From: Lycorma delicatula
Taxonomy: Eukaryota; Arthropoda; Insecta; Hemiptera; Fulgoridae
Length of the DNA: 64,000 nucleotides
Assembly (NCBI RefSeq): GCF_047948215.1
Contig: NC_134461.1
Location: forward strand, 87,912,245 to 87,976,244
Direction: 5' to 3'
The position numbers and the translations under genes are program-made. Of the stretch, positions 47,961 through 61,483 are shown in pieces (the first letter of the stretch is position 1; every line of letters begins with the position of its first letter). Below the pieces are notes generated by a model that did no database searches, was not told the origin of the DNA, and saw nothing but the letters and a program-made list of their open reading frames with translations.

Positions 47961-50864
47961 TACCTTATGGCCTCTATAATTAGGGTGGAATTCTTCCAAA
48001 ATAGTAGTTTACCATTCTTGGTGATTGCATAATGATTCTATAGTTAATACTGGTTAACCACCAGATGTAAAAAATGAGTATCATGAGACATGAGGCACAT
48101 TAAAGAATTTTTTGTAAATAGTGCACGGAAAATATGCATTAAGTATCATGATTGTATGCAGACCAAACCTAGAAATTTTTACCATAAATCCCAGGTCAGT
48201 AGGATGCATACACAATGTTCAAGTTTTAAGAAAAATGGTGTTTTTAAGAAGTTTAAAAATATAGGCCTTTGCTACTCTACATGTAATTAATCAATTTTTA
48301 ATTAAATCAGACAAAATAGGAAACACTGATGGTAATTTATCCAACTGCACTGAGGACAAATTAATGATAAGCTAAGTTACCTAGATAATGCAACAGAATA
48401 TCAACTATACAAGATGAGATTCTTCTCCAGGTTAGCATCACACAATTATAGAGTAATTTGAACTAATGTAGTTCTAATATGTGTAAAAAAAGATGCAAGT
48501 GAAATTCTTTTAAGAAAGCAATTTTAAATAAAAATGTATTTCTTGATCAGTAACTCACAGTTTCTTCAATGTATAGGCTATGTTAAACTTGCTTTACTTC
48601 CAAAATATTCACAAAGCATTGACTTGGGTCATAATATGTGATGACTATAATGCAAGTATATGACTGCAGTTAAAAAAAATTATGTTTTTTTGTGAACATT
48701 ATAATGCTGGTACGGTAAAATTAAAAAAACGTATTAATTTAAAACAACCTAAAAAAGGAAGTTTATTGAAAATAAGGGTGGATAAAAATATCCAAAATAA
48801 GAAAAATTATTTTAATTCATACAAACAAACTTACAAAAACGTTATGAAAAATTGATACAAAAAACTAAACAAAATAATGAATTACTCAACATGACTTCCA
48901 CACCTTTGGTTAATTTCTCTATATAGTTAATAGCACTCATTGATAGTATCTTCTATTCCTACACCACCAGCTTTCTGAGCGACTGATATTCTCCATTCTG
49001 ATGCTGAAACGCCAATTCCTTTCCTTTCTTGGATGTTTAATGGCTTTAACATAAATCCATTTTTTTAACACTAACGTCCAATTTTATATTTTCAATTTTT
49101 ACCTTTAATAATGTTAATTCAGTTTCATGTTTTTCTTTTTCTTTTATTATAATTAGCTACCTTAAATTTTTATCACTCCCAGAAGGCATGTTCTCCTTCA
49201 ATCTTCACTTAGAAATAAGGCAAATATGATGGAATTTCTTCATCATATGTGTTTGAGGTTTACACATTACTGGTACTTCCAGATCATTGATGATTGGATT
49301 ATTTGGCTGTAGAATATGTATTAAAGCAAAATCTACATCATCTAACAAACATACATTTTCCTCCAACAGATAAGAGTTGTCAAAGTGTTATCTTTTAAAC
49401 CTTAAAAAAAAGAAAAATTATCAAAAGTTGATTTGGAGAACCATTTTTTCATTTTAAGTCAAACTTCATACCTTAAGCATTAAGTTAAAACTTAGTAAAA
49501 ATGTAATACTTACCAAAGTATGACTTTTCAATGTTCTAAAAAGTTTGTCTCTTAACAAACTCCAAGTTTCTGTCATTGCTGGCTAAGTCAGCAGATTTTG
49601 TTTTTATTAAATCTCTACATACGCTTTCTTTACGTGCATTATTAAAAGAATGTGACAATATATTTTTTCCTCTTTTATGATGCGAAGAACTGCTAATTTT
49701 TTTTTAGTAAATTTTTCCTATATTTTTTATAAATATTAAAAACATAAAACACATGCGCGTGTGCACGTCTCAGCAGTGCAAAATTTACAAAGCAAGTTTT
49801 AGAGTGCAAAGAGTAGCTTCATGGAATGGGTCACTTAAGTTTTCAATCCAATAAATCTAAAGAAATGGCAGCACAAAAGGTTGTTGGCATAACATCAAAG
49901 TTTGTCAGGGCAGTGGGAAACAGGATGAGATTAGGAGAGAGTAGATAAAATGAAAAAAATCAATCCACAGAGACCCATTTCTGATCTGATTAGGTGTTTT
50001 ACTGTTTTGCCCATAAAAGGCATCCCTGGCATTCTCTTGGGTGGTTGATTTTTGACTACAACCTACTGAATGTGATCTAATGATGTGGGACCTAAGGAGT
50101 TACATTCTTGTAAATCTGTAGGTTTTAATTAAAAGTGGCACTGCCTAGTGACCTTTCACCAGCATCTATTGTTTCCATTCAGAATCTACACAAAAAGTTT
50201 AATGTGGAGCTCAGGTACAAAATGATTAAGGCCAGCTCTTCTAATTTATCCTAACGTAAACTTGAAATGCTTGTGGAATACAATTATTAATATCAATTAC
50301 TAAGCATAGTGACAATAACTTCAACACCAACAAACAATTCATATTTTGAAGGAAATGCACTCAAAATGGTGCAAATTTATATTATCGAAGTAACTTTTAC
50401 TGAAATACATTTTCAGGTTTTTGTATAAAAGTCTTAACCAATAGTCATTAATAAATGCCAACAGAATGCTGTGAAACAACATTATTTAACTTCTGTGATA
50501 TATAGGAACCAATTTATGAATATGATTTGGTCATGGCATTTATTCCTGCATTTCATATCTTTAATTTTCTAAGACATCACTCCCAAATACGTTTCAGGTT
50601 TAGTAGAACCACCAGGATGATTATTAAATTCATGAAATAATAATTACTTAACAGCAAAGATGATTATTTAAAAATAACTTTGTTTCTAATAATAAAAAAA
50701 AGTGAATTATTACAACTAAACATTGTACAAGATTTGAAAAAAAGCTGACCATGAAGAATAAAGACTTTATAACAGAGATAAGTCAACAATAACTATTCTA
50801 GACAGAAAGAAAAAGGAGAAGAAGAATTAAAAAAATACTGTATTTTATCATTAATATTTTTTAC

Positions 50865-51155
50865 CTTAGTGAGTTTAACAATAATCTTTGTCTTTTCATT
50901 TTTCCCGACAAAATCCAACAGCTTCTTATTTTTTAACAATTCTTTACCAGAAAACCACAACTGAGCAATGGCCACATCAATTACATCAAGAGATGCCTGT
51001 GTTCCAGTCAAATCCTCAGTATTCTCCAATTCCTGTCTAATAACATCATGTGGTGGAAGATTCATTGGATAAACAATCATAACAGTACCTTTCAATATAT
51101 CCAGTGCTTCTTGTACCATTTTTTGTGTAACACACACATTTTTATTAACCTGTTT
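50865..51155 (-). CDS. CFAP298: CFAP298 internal exon (central region)
   Basis: This 291-nt exon encodes 97 codons, starting KQVNKNVCVTQKMVQEALD and ending KTKIIVKLTK. Diagnostic family blocks are YPMNLPPHDVIRQELEN, the EDLTGTQASLDV stretch, AQLWFSGKELL and VGKNEKTKIIVK. The acceptor is ttttttcag|AAACAG and the donor ACTAAG|gtaaaa. Both borders lie between codons, so it joins the 61484 exon upstream and the 44877 exon downstream without a frameshift. The first residues continue the SK-KQV junction seen in animal homologues. No stop, frameshift or base change breaks it, unlike the transposon debris around it. The intron upstream is about 10.3 kb and the one downstream about 5.9 kb. Confidence 0.96.
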
Positions 51156-51959
51156 CTGAAAAAATCAATAACATAAAAATGTAAAATTCTGGTCTATATA
51201 AATTATAATAGTTACATAAATAAAAGATTTAGCTGGACATAGCTCAAAATGTTGAATTTGCTTGATATTTATGTTTCATAAAAAAAAGTGACAGATAAAT
51301 TTCAATAGTCCAACTTTAAAACTTACTGGATTAATTAATGTTAACCCTGATTGCATTTTAAACTACGTCTTAACAAAAACAACTTTTAAAGAGATCCTTC
51401 CTCTTCTTACCATAAAATATTTTTTCTACAGATTACAAAACAAAACAAATTTAAAAGAAGTTAAAGTTTATAAGACATTCAACAAATATTTTAAGATTTT
51501 TTTTTAATTTTCAATGAGAACTCTATTACGAGGGCTAAGCTATTTATTTTTTACAATTTTCCTATACAGGAAAATTTAAAAAGGTATTCAAGAGAGTAAG
51601 TTTAAAGATAATACAATATATAAAAGATTTAAGTGAACATAATTTTTTTGGGAGTATTTTGATTCATGGAAAAGATGGTAAAACTGTCCCACAACTTTAC
51701 CCATCACCTGCAGCCCTAGGTAGACTGACCCCTCCTTTCTTTCACCTTTCTTATTTCCTTATTCCTATTTTTCTAAATTAAGTACTACTATGATAATAAG
51801 TCAGTTCACAAATTAAATGCAGGCTGGGAAATTGTAGTCAGTGGAACAATTGCAGTGCACGATGCAGTCTACTTTTTAGAAGCATAAGGACAAGATAGAT
51901 TCTTGAAAGTACCTCTTGTAATGCAAATGTTTTTTTATATACTTATAGTTATGTGCAAT

Positions 51960-52260
51960 GTAATTATGTACTGAACATTGTTTTAAAGCTTCCAAATGAA
52001 TTTTGTGCAGGCCTCTTTGGCAAGTTAACTCAATACAATCACAATCAGATGTTCATGATCAGGTGCTGTTTTTCTGCATAACAATCCATTGCTCCACTCA
52101 GCATGTTGCATAAAGGCTTTAGTTGGGGAATTCAAGTAGATTTACAACCACCCCAATGCACTCCAAATTTGGCACCAAGTGATTACCATCTATTTACCAA
52201 GATGAATGGGTGACTGGCTGGTTACTCATCAATTTGAAATTTACAAAACTTCTTTCACAC
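51960..52260 (+). pseudogene. mariner transposase relic (catalytic core fragment)
   Basis: Plus-strand frames give VFLHNNPLLHSACCIKAL (about 52068), equivalent to the LLHDNARPHxA block with the catalytic Asp as Asn, then QPPQCTPNLAPSDYHLFTKM (about 52145-52205), equivalent to HPPYSPDLAPSDYHLF with the third Asp kept, then WLAGYSS. Only this core is recognisable. It lies in the 10.3-kb CFAP298 intron, antisense to the gene. Confidence 0.75.
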
Positions 52261-54489
52261 ATTTTTTCACACCATTCCCCCCATCCACTCACAAAATATG
52301 CTTATCACATGATAAAAGCACCATAATATCTTTCAGTAAGAATCCAATTGAGCAGATTCACTTCCACAAATCCCAAAATGGGGATGAGCAAGGAATTTCT
52401 TCTAAGTGTAGCCTGGACTTTTCTCAGGAGGTTCATTAGAATGAAGAGAAAAAACAATTTTTTGTATAATATAGTTGAATCAGTCAAAACAAAATTATAC
52501 ATCAGAAACACACTACTTCTGTATCATGAGTAAATTTACCCACACATCTACAATCAACAAAAAGGGAATTGTAAAATGGATGGCACCCACAACCTGAATG
52601 TACTTTTGAGATTAAAAATTGAAATAGGTTTATCTATCTCATTTTGTAGTCTTTTAAATCTCATTATTTATCCACCCTTTATTCATCATCCTCTTTCTAC
52701 ATGGAATAATGTAACTTTTGGTTAGATTCACAGGATCTGTGCAAAGGATATAGGAATCTTTAAAATTTTGTATCTTATGTACTTGTGAGGTTAGAGTCAA
52801 AACTCTGCCTAAGATTATACCCAAGAACTATGTTCCACCTGGTGGCTTTTAAAAAACCAAACCCAGACTTATCAGGTAAAACCAAACCTCTAATCCTACA
52901 ATTTTATGAATGTCTCCTAAGGTATTTCCTCACCCATAGGGATTCTAGATATTACATCTTATTTTCTATACTAATCTTCTCATGTACCTTATTTTTAGCT
53001 GAAGTCAGACTGCTCTGTTGGTTATCCACAAGATGAAACTTTCTGTGACATACAACAATGCTGATAAAAAAAACACAGCTGCATACTTTCATTCACGTTT
53101 TAATCCTGACTTTCTCTTTTACCAGTTATTTTGCTATTTACAATCACAGCTTAAGAGCTTTTCGAACATTATTAAATTAATTTCATCAACTCTCTCTACG
53201 GTAATTATAAAACCCAAGTATTCAAAGGCACTACACATTTCACTTTATAATAAAAACTTAATTATTTATTGTATTCATTTTTTGGCTGTTAACAAGTTGA
53301 AAACTTGTACAGTACAGTTTGATGAACAAAATAAAAAAATGTCCATGATATACAAACAAATTACACTAACTACTTGTACATTCTTACACAAATCTCAATC
53401 TACAATTATATAATTATTACACTCAAAATATTTCTTCAAACTTATCAGAACAAACTAATATTCATTATACAAATGACTAAGCATGTACAACACCACTTAA
53501 CACGTATCTTAGAATAGTTAAAATAAAAAGAATTACTGTTACTCCAAATAAGCTGAAACAATATATACAGTTAGAAATACTTATAGATTTAAAAAATCAA
53601 AGCATGACTTTCCTTCTCAATGCTACATCTAAAAATTTAAATAAATTATTAATTTTATTATAATTACTCAATATCAGATTAATCCCTCAGTCCCCACCAA
53701 GTTAACATAACATCTCCATTTTTATCTCCTATAATTCTTCTGTTTAAAACAGCAAACCTGTATTTTTCCATTATAATCCTGGTTACAACCTGATAATAAC
53801 TGACCCTCACCAGTTTCGATTCAATCCTGTGAGTTTCTTACAGACCTCAAAAACCCCATTCATAAAGCTCTCTGACCCATGGTTCAATATCCCTATTCTT
53901 CAGTTAAAATCATCCCTGTCTAGAAACTGAATCAACAAATCCTCTACATTCCTAAAGTGTAAAAAAATGACTGTAGGCAAGTTCAATTTAATATAAACAT
54001 TTGTTATTAACATTCTTAAACCATTTAATATTAACTTAATAAAAATTCGGTTAATATGCTTACAAATTATTTCACAAGCAATTCCATTTTTGATGGAATT
54101 GCTATGGAATTCTATTGATGGAATTCTATCAAACACTCAGACGATCCATTTTCCCTTTTTTATGGCAAAACTACTTACAACCTTATAATATTTAAACAGA
54201 CAAATATTATACTGAGGGATACACTTCACCCAAATCTTGTTAAGGTAAATAATAGTAAATGAATTAAGTATCACCCTCTATTATTATCAGTCAATAATAT
54301 GTTATAAAACCCTTTTTTATTCCAATATAATACACTACTTTTGGAGTAAATAACCTAAATCAAATGTATGCATTATCACTAAGTCTGCTTGTGCAATACC
54401 GTTTTGGATAATAAAAACTTTTTGGATTCAAAAAGTAACCTAGCATACTCATAATGTTTGCTTTTTTCATTACTGCTGTAGATGCCGTA

Positions 54490-54860
54490 GTACTCCCTGA
54501 ACATCTGTTTCTAAGTCAGCATAATCTTCAACTTCCACTTGACATGTCTCTGGCTATTTATGTGATTATGATTTGAATTGTAATTATAAATCACTTTCAC
54601 TCCTTATATGACAGTTGGCGACTTCACTATTTTTAACAAAAATATTCTTGTTTCTAACTCAATCATGAACAAGTAGAAAGTCAGCTTTCAACCACTTCAA
54701 GTATTTATATGGTGACAGGTATTCTGATACGTTAACAAGTAGGTCCATTTCAGAGAAATTTAACTTCCAAGATTTAATGTTACTTAAATTACTTCTTGCT
54801 AACTTAAGGCATTCTTCATTTTTACAGTTGGAAACAAATTTTAAAATGGTTTAACTCATC
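54490..54860 (-). pseudogene. Unidentified protein-like fragment
   Basis: A minus-strand stretch of about 55 codons contains CKNEECLKLARSNLSNIKSW and NFSEMDLLVNVSEYLSPYKY. After one stop it continues through NIFVKNSEVANCHIRSE and, with more stops, VEVEDYADLETDVQGVLRHL. It looks like decayed coding sequence. It is on the same strand as CFAP298 but resembles no part of that protein. Confidence 0.3.
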
Positions 54861-54983
54861 CTTCAATTTAAAATGAAAGGTGTGTTATTTACTTTAATCC
54901 TAAAAAATGTATCAATATCTTGTTTATTTAAATCAGAACCAATCACATTACATAGTGCATTTACAACATAATTACATCGTATT

Positions 54984-56100
54984 GGGTGGTCCATTTAAAC
55001 TGAGACACATCTATATCTCAAAAACTACACACTTCAGGAAAAAATGTTTAATTAATTTTTTTATTACTTTGTTACTCGCCAACTATTAATAAATATTAAA
55101 TTATTTAGTTTTTATTTATTGGAAATTATGGAACAATTTACAATTAGAGAAAAAATCGAGGTAATTTTGTTTTACAGGGAATGTCACCGAAATGTTGATC
55201 AGACATGCTCTACGATTCCCCGGTAGAAATAAACAGTTTAGTGATGCTGGAAGTACAGGGGCCAAAAACAGGAACCATCAAAATACTGTGATAACAGAAG
55301 ATAATGAAATAGCGGTGGCTGCAGCAGTCATTGTAGCTCATCATGTTAGTTAAAGAAGAATTTCGCGTGACTCAGGGATATCAAAAACCAGTGTTCTGAG
55401 AATATTAAAACGCCTGAAATTTCATCCGTAACGCCTGAAATTTCATCCGTAACGCCTGAAATTTCATCCGTATCATATTTCACTTAATTAAGAGTAGTAT
55501 TTTGTCGATGGACACTGGAAAAAGTAAAGATAAAATATAAAAAAAAGTAAAAGTCAAAATATTTTTCTTAATGTTCTATTTTGCAACAAATCAGGTTTTA
55601 CTTATCATGGAGCAGTAAAGACAATATGCATTATTGGACAGTGCAAAATCCACAGTGGCTAAGGGAAGTAGAACATCAATGTCCATGGGCTGTCAATGTT
55701 TGGTGCAGAATAATAGGCTGTACATTAATCGGACCACATTCTTTCAATGGAAATTTGAATGGAGAGAAATACGCAATTTTCTAGAAAATCAGTTGCATTT
55801 GTTGCTTGATGAACTACCCTTGGAGAAGAGAAAAACAATGTGGTTTCATCATGATGGCTGTCCTGCACATTATTCAATTATCACCAGAGTAATTTTGGAC
55901 CGCCAATACAACGATCATTGGATTGGTCAAGCTGGTCCAGTTCATTGGCCTACTTGTTCTCCCAAAATTACTCCAGTAGACTTTTTTTTATGGAGTTACC
56001 TTAAAGAAAAGGTTTACCTAGAAGTACCAACTACCCCTGAAAACATGAAAGAGCTGTAAACAAATGTCTGTAGAGATATCAGGTAAAAAACGATTAAATG
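54984..56100 (+). mobile_element. DD41D-type transposon relic, right end lost
   Basis: The left end may be the sequence GGGTGGTCCATTTAAACTG at 54984, which resembles the ends of this transposon type. No matching inverted copy is visible to the right, so the 3' terminus is lost or unrecognisable. A transposase gene starts at ATG 55128 (MEQFTIREKIEVILFYRECH) and soon meets a stop (at 55203). The second DNA-binding helix (RRISRDSGISKTSVLRIL) is at about 55350. The catalytic part follows from 55581 in two frames, with HHDGCPAHYS (about 55850) and SPKITPVDFFLWSYLK (about 55960). Exactly 41 residues lie between those two aspartates. The usual SPD is SPK here. The element lies in the large CFAP298 intron, antisense to the gene. 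Confidence 0.87.
55411..55472 (+). repeat. 21-bp tandem triplication inside transposase relic
   Basis: The unit CGCCTGAAATTTCATCCGTAA occurs three times head to tail (the last copy is one base short). It encodes RLKFHP, part of the conserved transposase segment RILKRLKFHPYH. Because the unit is 21 bp the frame is kept, but each extra unit ends in an in-frame TAA, so the expansion adds two stop codons. Confidence 0.93.
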
Positions 56101-56831
56101 TTCATGTGTCGTTTTAACACCGTATCGAAAAATGCAGAGAAATAGGGCATCACTTTGAACATCTGTTGCTGTAATTTATGTAGAATAAGTTTTTGTAATT
56201 ATTTTAAATAAAGAGCATTAAAAAAAATGTTTAAGTATCAGTAATTCATTAAAGCAAATATTTTCACAGAGTCGACATAACTGAACTGACCAAAGTATGC
56301 AACACATATAGGCTGTGTACCATACCGGTATGTAATATTTGATTAAAAAAATGCATTAAAATGCAAATGAACTTTATTTAGATTAATCCTTTAACTGATT
56401 GTTTTTAATTTACAATTTAATTTTCTTTAATTTTGTAATCTTAGAATAAGTATACTTTGTATATTGTGCAATGATGTACTGTAATTAAGACTTCAGAAAA
56501 TAAATTTTTCATATTAAGTACTTTATTTTCTTTTTTCAACAATAAATTATCTTTTTTACATCCTCATATCTTCTCTAATAGAAAAAAAGGAAACATATGT
56601 TTCTTTTTAAATAAGAATATTTCATAATTCTATTTTTTATAGATTTTAATTCATCATTTATAGCAGGTAATCGTTCTAGCTTGTCTAATACCATAGAAAG
56701 CAAATTGTTAATATTTCCACTGTTATCCACTAATAATTCTGCTTTCCCATCATTATTTATTGAGGTTTTGTTTGTATACATTTTTAAATACTTACAGAAT
56801 TAATATCTCTTGATAAACCTTTTATAGATAG

Positions 56832-56999
56832 ATAAATATTATTGTTAATCATCTTGTGACATTATCATCATTTATTTACATAAATATTCAATGACTTATA
56901 ATTATTTCTTTTAACATAAATATTATTGTTAATCATCTTGTGACATTATCATCATTTATTTACATAAATATTCAATGACTTATAATTATTTCTTTTAAC
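56832..56999. repeat. 84-bp exact tandem duplication
   Basis: Copies 56832-56915 and 56916-56999 are identical, starting ATAAATATTATTGTTAATC and ending TTTCTTTTAAC. The unit is non-coding intron DNA and shows no transposon ends. Confidence 0.96.
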
Positions 57000-59974
57000 A
57001 AACAACAAATGAAGTTAAGATCCAATTTATCCAGACAGGCAAATACTTTCCCCCCTCTCTTCTCATAAACAAAATTTATTTCTTTAACTCAAACAAATAT
57101 TCAGTTTTTCATTAAAAACTGATTACAAATTTGAATATTTTGAAACAAATCACACAATTACAAAGACTATTAAAAACTCAATTATTTAGTACCAAATGCA
57201 AACTAGGTTTCATTAAAAAAAAAAAAAAAAAAATTAGAGCACTTAAATGGCGATACCAGCTCAAACATTTAGACCAAACTCCAATAATGCAGTAATAACT
57301 AAATATATAAATTAATATATTCACTGTTGTATTTTGGCTACATGCATGACTGATTTTTTTTTGAGTCCATCAAGCTTCTATGTCCAAAAGAAGCAATCTT
57401 TGTACCTCGTTAATTTTCTTAGTCTGTAGCACGCACAGCAATTTTATGAGTCTATGCTGATGAAATTCAATTAAAGTGATTGGATTTGTGTAGGTGTCAA
57501 ATAAAAACGTTCAATTAAACTTCTAACCAAATGATGCTTACACTGATCTAAGGACTATTTTCAATCTCCAAAAACTAAAATTAATTGACCCTATCTTTTA
57601 TATTTTTACTGAAATTAAATCACTTAATTTTTTCTAAAAAATTTAACTTTCCTTTCATTTATTTAAAATTCAAAATGTATAAATATCTGGTCAAAGGTAC
57701 TGTTTAGAGTAGCTCACAATATGTTTACACAGTAAACCAACCAGCCTACACTCCACCTTATAGTCCTAGAATTAGTGAGAAATTTTAAATCAATTTTATT
57801 AATATTGTTTAACCTTATTCTACTATTTCAATTATGGATAGTGAAAATAACTGTCTGTCAGGATAAATACAGGATAAGAGTTTCATAATTGAAATTCCTG
57901 ATTGATTCAATTTTGTAATAGGAGTATCTCAATGTTGTCAAAAATGTAGCATCATTACTTGAAATCATTAATGCCGAGATTTTTTTAAATTTCATTACTA
58001 GCATAATGGAGTACCCAAAAAAATCCCTGCATGCCACCTTACAAGTTGAACAAAGTATATTTGCCACTTCAGCAAATATGTTGAAAAAAAACCAAGTAGT
58101 TTGACAAATTGTCATCATTTAAATCTCTTATAGAATATTTAACAGTGAAAAGTGTAAGAAAAATGTAAAAGTGTAATCTAATGCAACAAATTCCATCCAA
58201 AGTAATGAATTCATTGATGTGTCTCAGGGGCTATGAAGAAGTACGTTGAAATTTTTCTTCTTCCTGAACAATTAACTTAATCTTTTTATTAAGAAATAAC
58301 TTTTATAAAAAAATTTACAGTGTTAGAAAGGCATGTTAGTAAGTTACTTAACAATACAGTTGACTTGTGAGAGTCATTTGGAAAGGTTTCCAGCAAGCGT
58401 GATGAATTCTTTTATTACTATTTCCAACTGAGCAATAAAAGTTTTTCATGAAATAGTTGTTATCTTTGATATTAAAGAAACTGTATGAGTGATTTTTTTT
58501 TCAGTTTTTAGCAATCATTTAAATTCCATAAAATTTCTTAAATATTCTACACATGCCAGCCTATCATAGACATATACTTCACTAATACAAATCATTCAAA
58601 TATAAACCAGAATTTGTTTATGTAGCTTTATTGATATTATTAAAACTACAAATAAATACATTCAATGCTTTGAATTTTCCTATCACAAGTCTAAGAGTGT
58701 CATTTAAATAACATCTACTATTTATGTAACAATCATAATTTACCATAATCCCAATGTGTTTTTCTTCAAAGTCATATAATATTCTTTCTAGCATACCAAG
58801 TAAGTATTTTGCATTGTTGTTTTGAATTCAATAATATTATCACATACATGAGGACCTTCAAACCAATAATTACTTTTCTACATATTATAATAAACAACCA
58901 ATGTTTAGCATCATTCCAGCCTTATCTTTAATAATGGACCTACTATTCTCCATTAATATGGATTACACAAATCAAGTTCTCTACATTTTTTGAATTTATT
59001 GTAATACAACAATATTAGAAAAACATCCTAATCATAATCTTCTCACGTCTTGTCTATGCGATCCTGATTATTTAAGTGCATACTTTGGCTCTCCGTTCTC
59101 ATTGTTCCATTCTTTGTCTCTATTCTTTAGCTCTAGTTTTTGTTTCTTGGCTGACTGACTTTCTTCTTCTGCCTTAAGATACATTACTGATTTTAATTCC
59201 TTTACCAACCCTAAAAATTTGATTATTTTATTGTCATAACCAAAATCAGCACATTCTCTCATTTTCTAACATAGTATTCACATACTTTAAAACAATAATT
59301 TCAAAAAAATATTAATGCAAAAAAATATTAATCTTAATGCAATGGCCTTACACATTTTCAATATCAATCCTTTAAAACTTTTGGTACATCAAACACATAA
59401 TATTTTTTCTTACAAGAGTCGCTTCAGAAACTTCACCATATAACATATATGGATTCTTCTTCAATAATTTGCTTTTTATTATTATCTCTTTCTGCAGTTT
59501 ATGCTAACCAATTCAGCAACTTTTGTGTTTATTATCTTTTGATTCAACTGAATATTCCTAAAAATCTGATTTTATGATCATAATGAATTTCAAGCATACT
59601 TCAATCATAATAATTTTCACTAAACTGATAGACCTCAATGAAACATTGGTATTATGAACAGTTACACATTAATTCAATAACATTATAGACAGAGATCAAA
59701 TTAACAAATGATATTTATCTCAAAATGGACTAGTTACTTAAAAGAATAACAATGATTCTATCCAACAGATAATCAAAATCAACACAATAACTGATATGTA
59801 TTTTCTATTACCTCACATAAAATTAAAAAAAAAACATGTTAGAATCTTTGAATGACATCAGTACTGGCAACATGCCATAATAACATCACAATCAAGTTCA
59901 GCCATGGGCAACTGTCTATAAAATAGAAACTCAAGGCCTTAACCAAAAAATCAGTTCATATAATATATAAATAT

Positions 59975-60865
59975 ATGCCAAGTCACCAGCAACTGGACAG
60001 TGCTCGCAAATAACATCAACAAAGCTAAATTACAAATATTACAACTTCAAAACACTGCATATAAACTGACCTCAAAATATTTAAAAAGATAGAAGTTATG
60101 CCCCAAAAACCAACACAATTAAAGGAAGTAAACATCAACTGGAATAAAATCAAAACAGAAACCCCAATTTAAATACCTAGGAGAAATAATACCAAACAAC
60201 CTAAATGAAAAAACCTCGATCTTAATAAGAAGAAACAAACTAGCTAAAGCTCAAAAATTAACCAGGTACATTTACAATAAAAAATGAATATCCATAAATG
60301 CAAAGATAAAAACACAAACAGTTATAAAACCAGAAGCCACTTATGCAGTAGAAACCCTTCTACCTGAACAAACAATCAAAGACTGATATAGAAAATCTAA
60401 AGAAGAATTGGAAGAACCTGTATCAATAAAATGTACCAGAAAGATGGGCAGTGGTGGATTGTGCCCAACAGAGTAATGTACAAAGAGTTAAAACACATCA
60501 CTAATACCATGCATAAGAGGAGATTACAATTTTTTGGACAAATTATGAGGATGCATGATTCAAGACTTCTGAAACAGCTAGTACAGTATAGTCTTGACTC
60601 AAAAAAAAACACCAAGACAGGATGCAGATGGATCAAATAAATAAAACACGAACTGAAGGAAATTGGCCTTACAACAGAAGACATCATAGATAAGATAAAA
60701 TTAAACAAGAAAATTAAGAAGTAAAAAACTCACATCACACTCACAAGAAAAATCTCACAACATGAACATTTTCAACACTAGTAAGGGCACAAAGATTGGA
60801 ATGCATGAAAAAGTACTGGGAGAACCGCAAAGCCCAAAAAATACCATTGATGAGACTTGGATAAT
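59975..60865 (+). mobile_element. LINE ORF2 C-terminal relic
   Basis: Plus-strand open stretches give VLANNINKAKLQILQLQN (about 60000), KYLGEIIPNNLNEK (about 60172), an AKAQKLTRYIYNKKC segment, then ELKHITNTMHKRRLQFFGQI and MRMHDSRL (about 60487-60570), the HxxR/KRRLxFxGHxxRMxxxRL block common downstream of LINE RTs. The C terminus is LECMKKYWENRKAQK at about 60795-60840 with a stop shortly after. It differs from the LINE at 63060 in every shared block, so it is a separate family. The RT catalytic box lies upstream of the surviving part. Confidence 0.72.
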
Positions 60866-60973
60866 GAACTGACTAAAGTGTTCCAATGCAGTCATAAAAG
60901 ATAATAAAATACACAGTTCTATAAATATATATATATATAAAACTTTGTGAAAATATAATAATTCATCAACATA

Positions 60974-61004
<31 letters not shown>

Positions 61005-61483
61005 GTTTCACCACCAGTTATCCAGTTACTGCTGGGTGTGAGTGTGTATGTACAGGCAAATAGAATTACAGCTACCAGCTTACCAGGCCTTTATTTGGTC
61101 TTGTAATCTGGAACATACTCAGGTCAAACAACCTGATATGAGAGGTTAATTGAAGCCCAACCACCAAAGAACATCGGTATCCCCATTCATATCCATATAA
61201 AATCACAAATCCATATGTATATATATATATAAAGCACAAGATAACATTAAAAAGCAAACTAGAATATGATTCTGATGATATAGTTAAGCTTCTTAGTTTA
61301 AGAATAAATGTGAAAAGAAAGATGAGGAGTACACATCCAATCGCTTTGAAGAGGATTTTCACTCACAGAAATTAAATAAAGTGTTAATTAAATCTGCCTA
61401 AAATTTCTGTTGCTACCATCCACATTATTACTTAATACAAACAATTTAACATAAAACACAATGTAATAAATTAATTCACTTAC

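Larger units (their letters stand above)
44973..50864 (-). other. CFAP298 intron, 5.9 kb
   Basis: This is the intron between the 50865-51155 and 44877-44972 exons. It is AT-rich and holds a Harbinger-like transposase relic on the opposite strand (about 47700-47960), a 16-bp-arm inverted repeat at 47007-47049 and no further CFAP298 exon that I can see. A short open stretch at 47220-47417 (+) contains SGKTGFRDWK, reminiscent of the zinc-finger region of ZMYM/hAT-like proteins, but it is too short to call. A minus-strand stretch around 48880-49020 (containing KAGGVGIEDTINECY) looks protein-like and is unidentified. Confidence 0.85.
51156..61483 (-). other. CFAP298 intron, 10.3 kb
   Basis: This long intron separates the 61484-61719 and 50865-51155 exons. 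It contains a mariner relic (about 51960-52260), an unidentified protein-like stretch (54490-54860), a DD41D-type transposase relic (54984-56100), an exact 84-bp tandem duplication (56832-56999) and a LINE relic (59975-60865), all except the unidentified stretch lying antisense to the gene or unstranded. Between 60900 and 61260 there are (TA)n runs and a block with TIR-free repeat-like sequence. The rest (52300-54480, 56100-56830, 57000-59970) shows nothing I can name. Confidence 0.85.
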
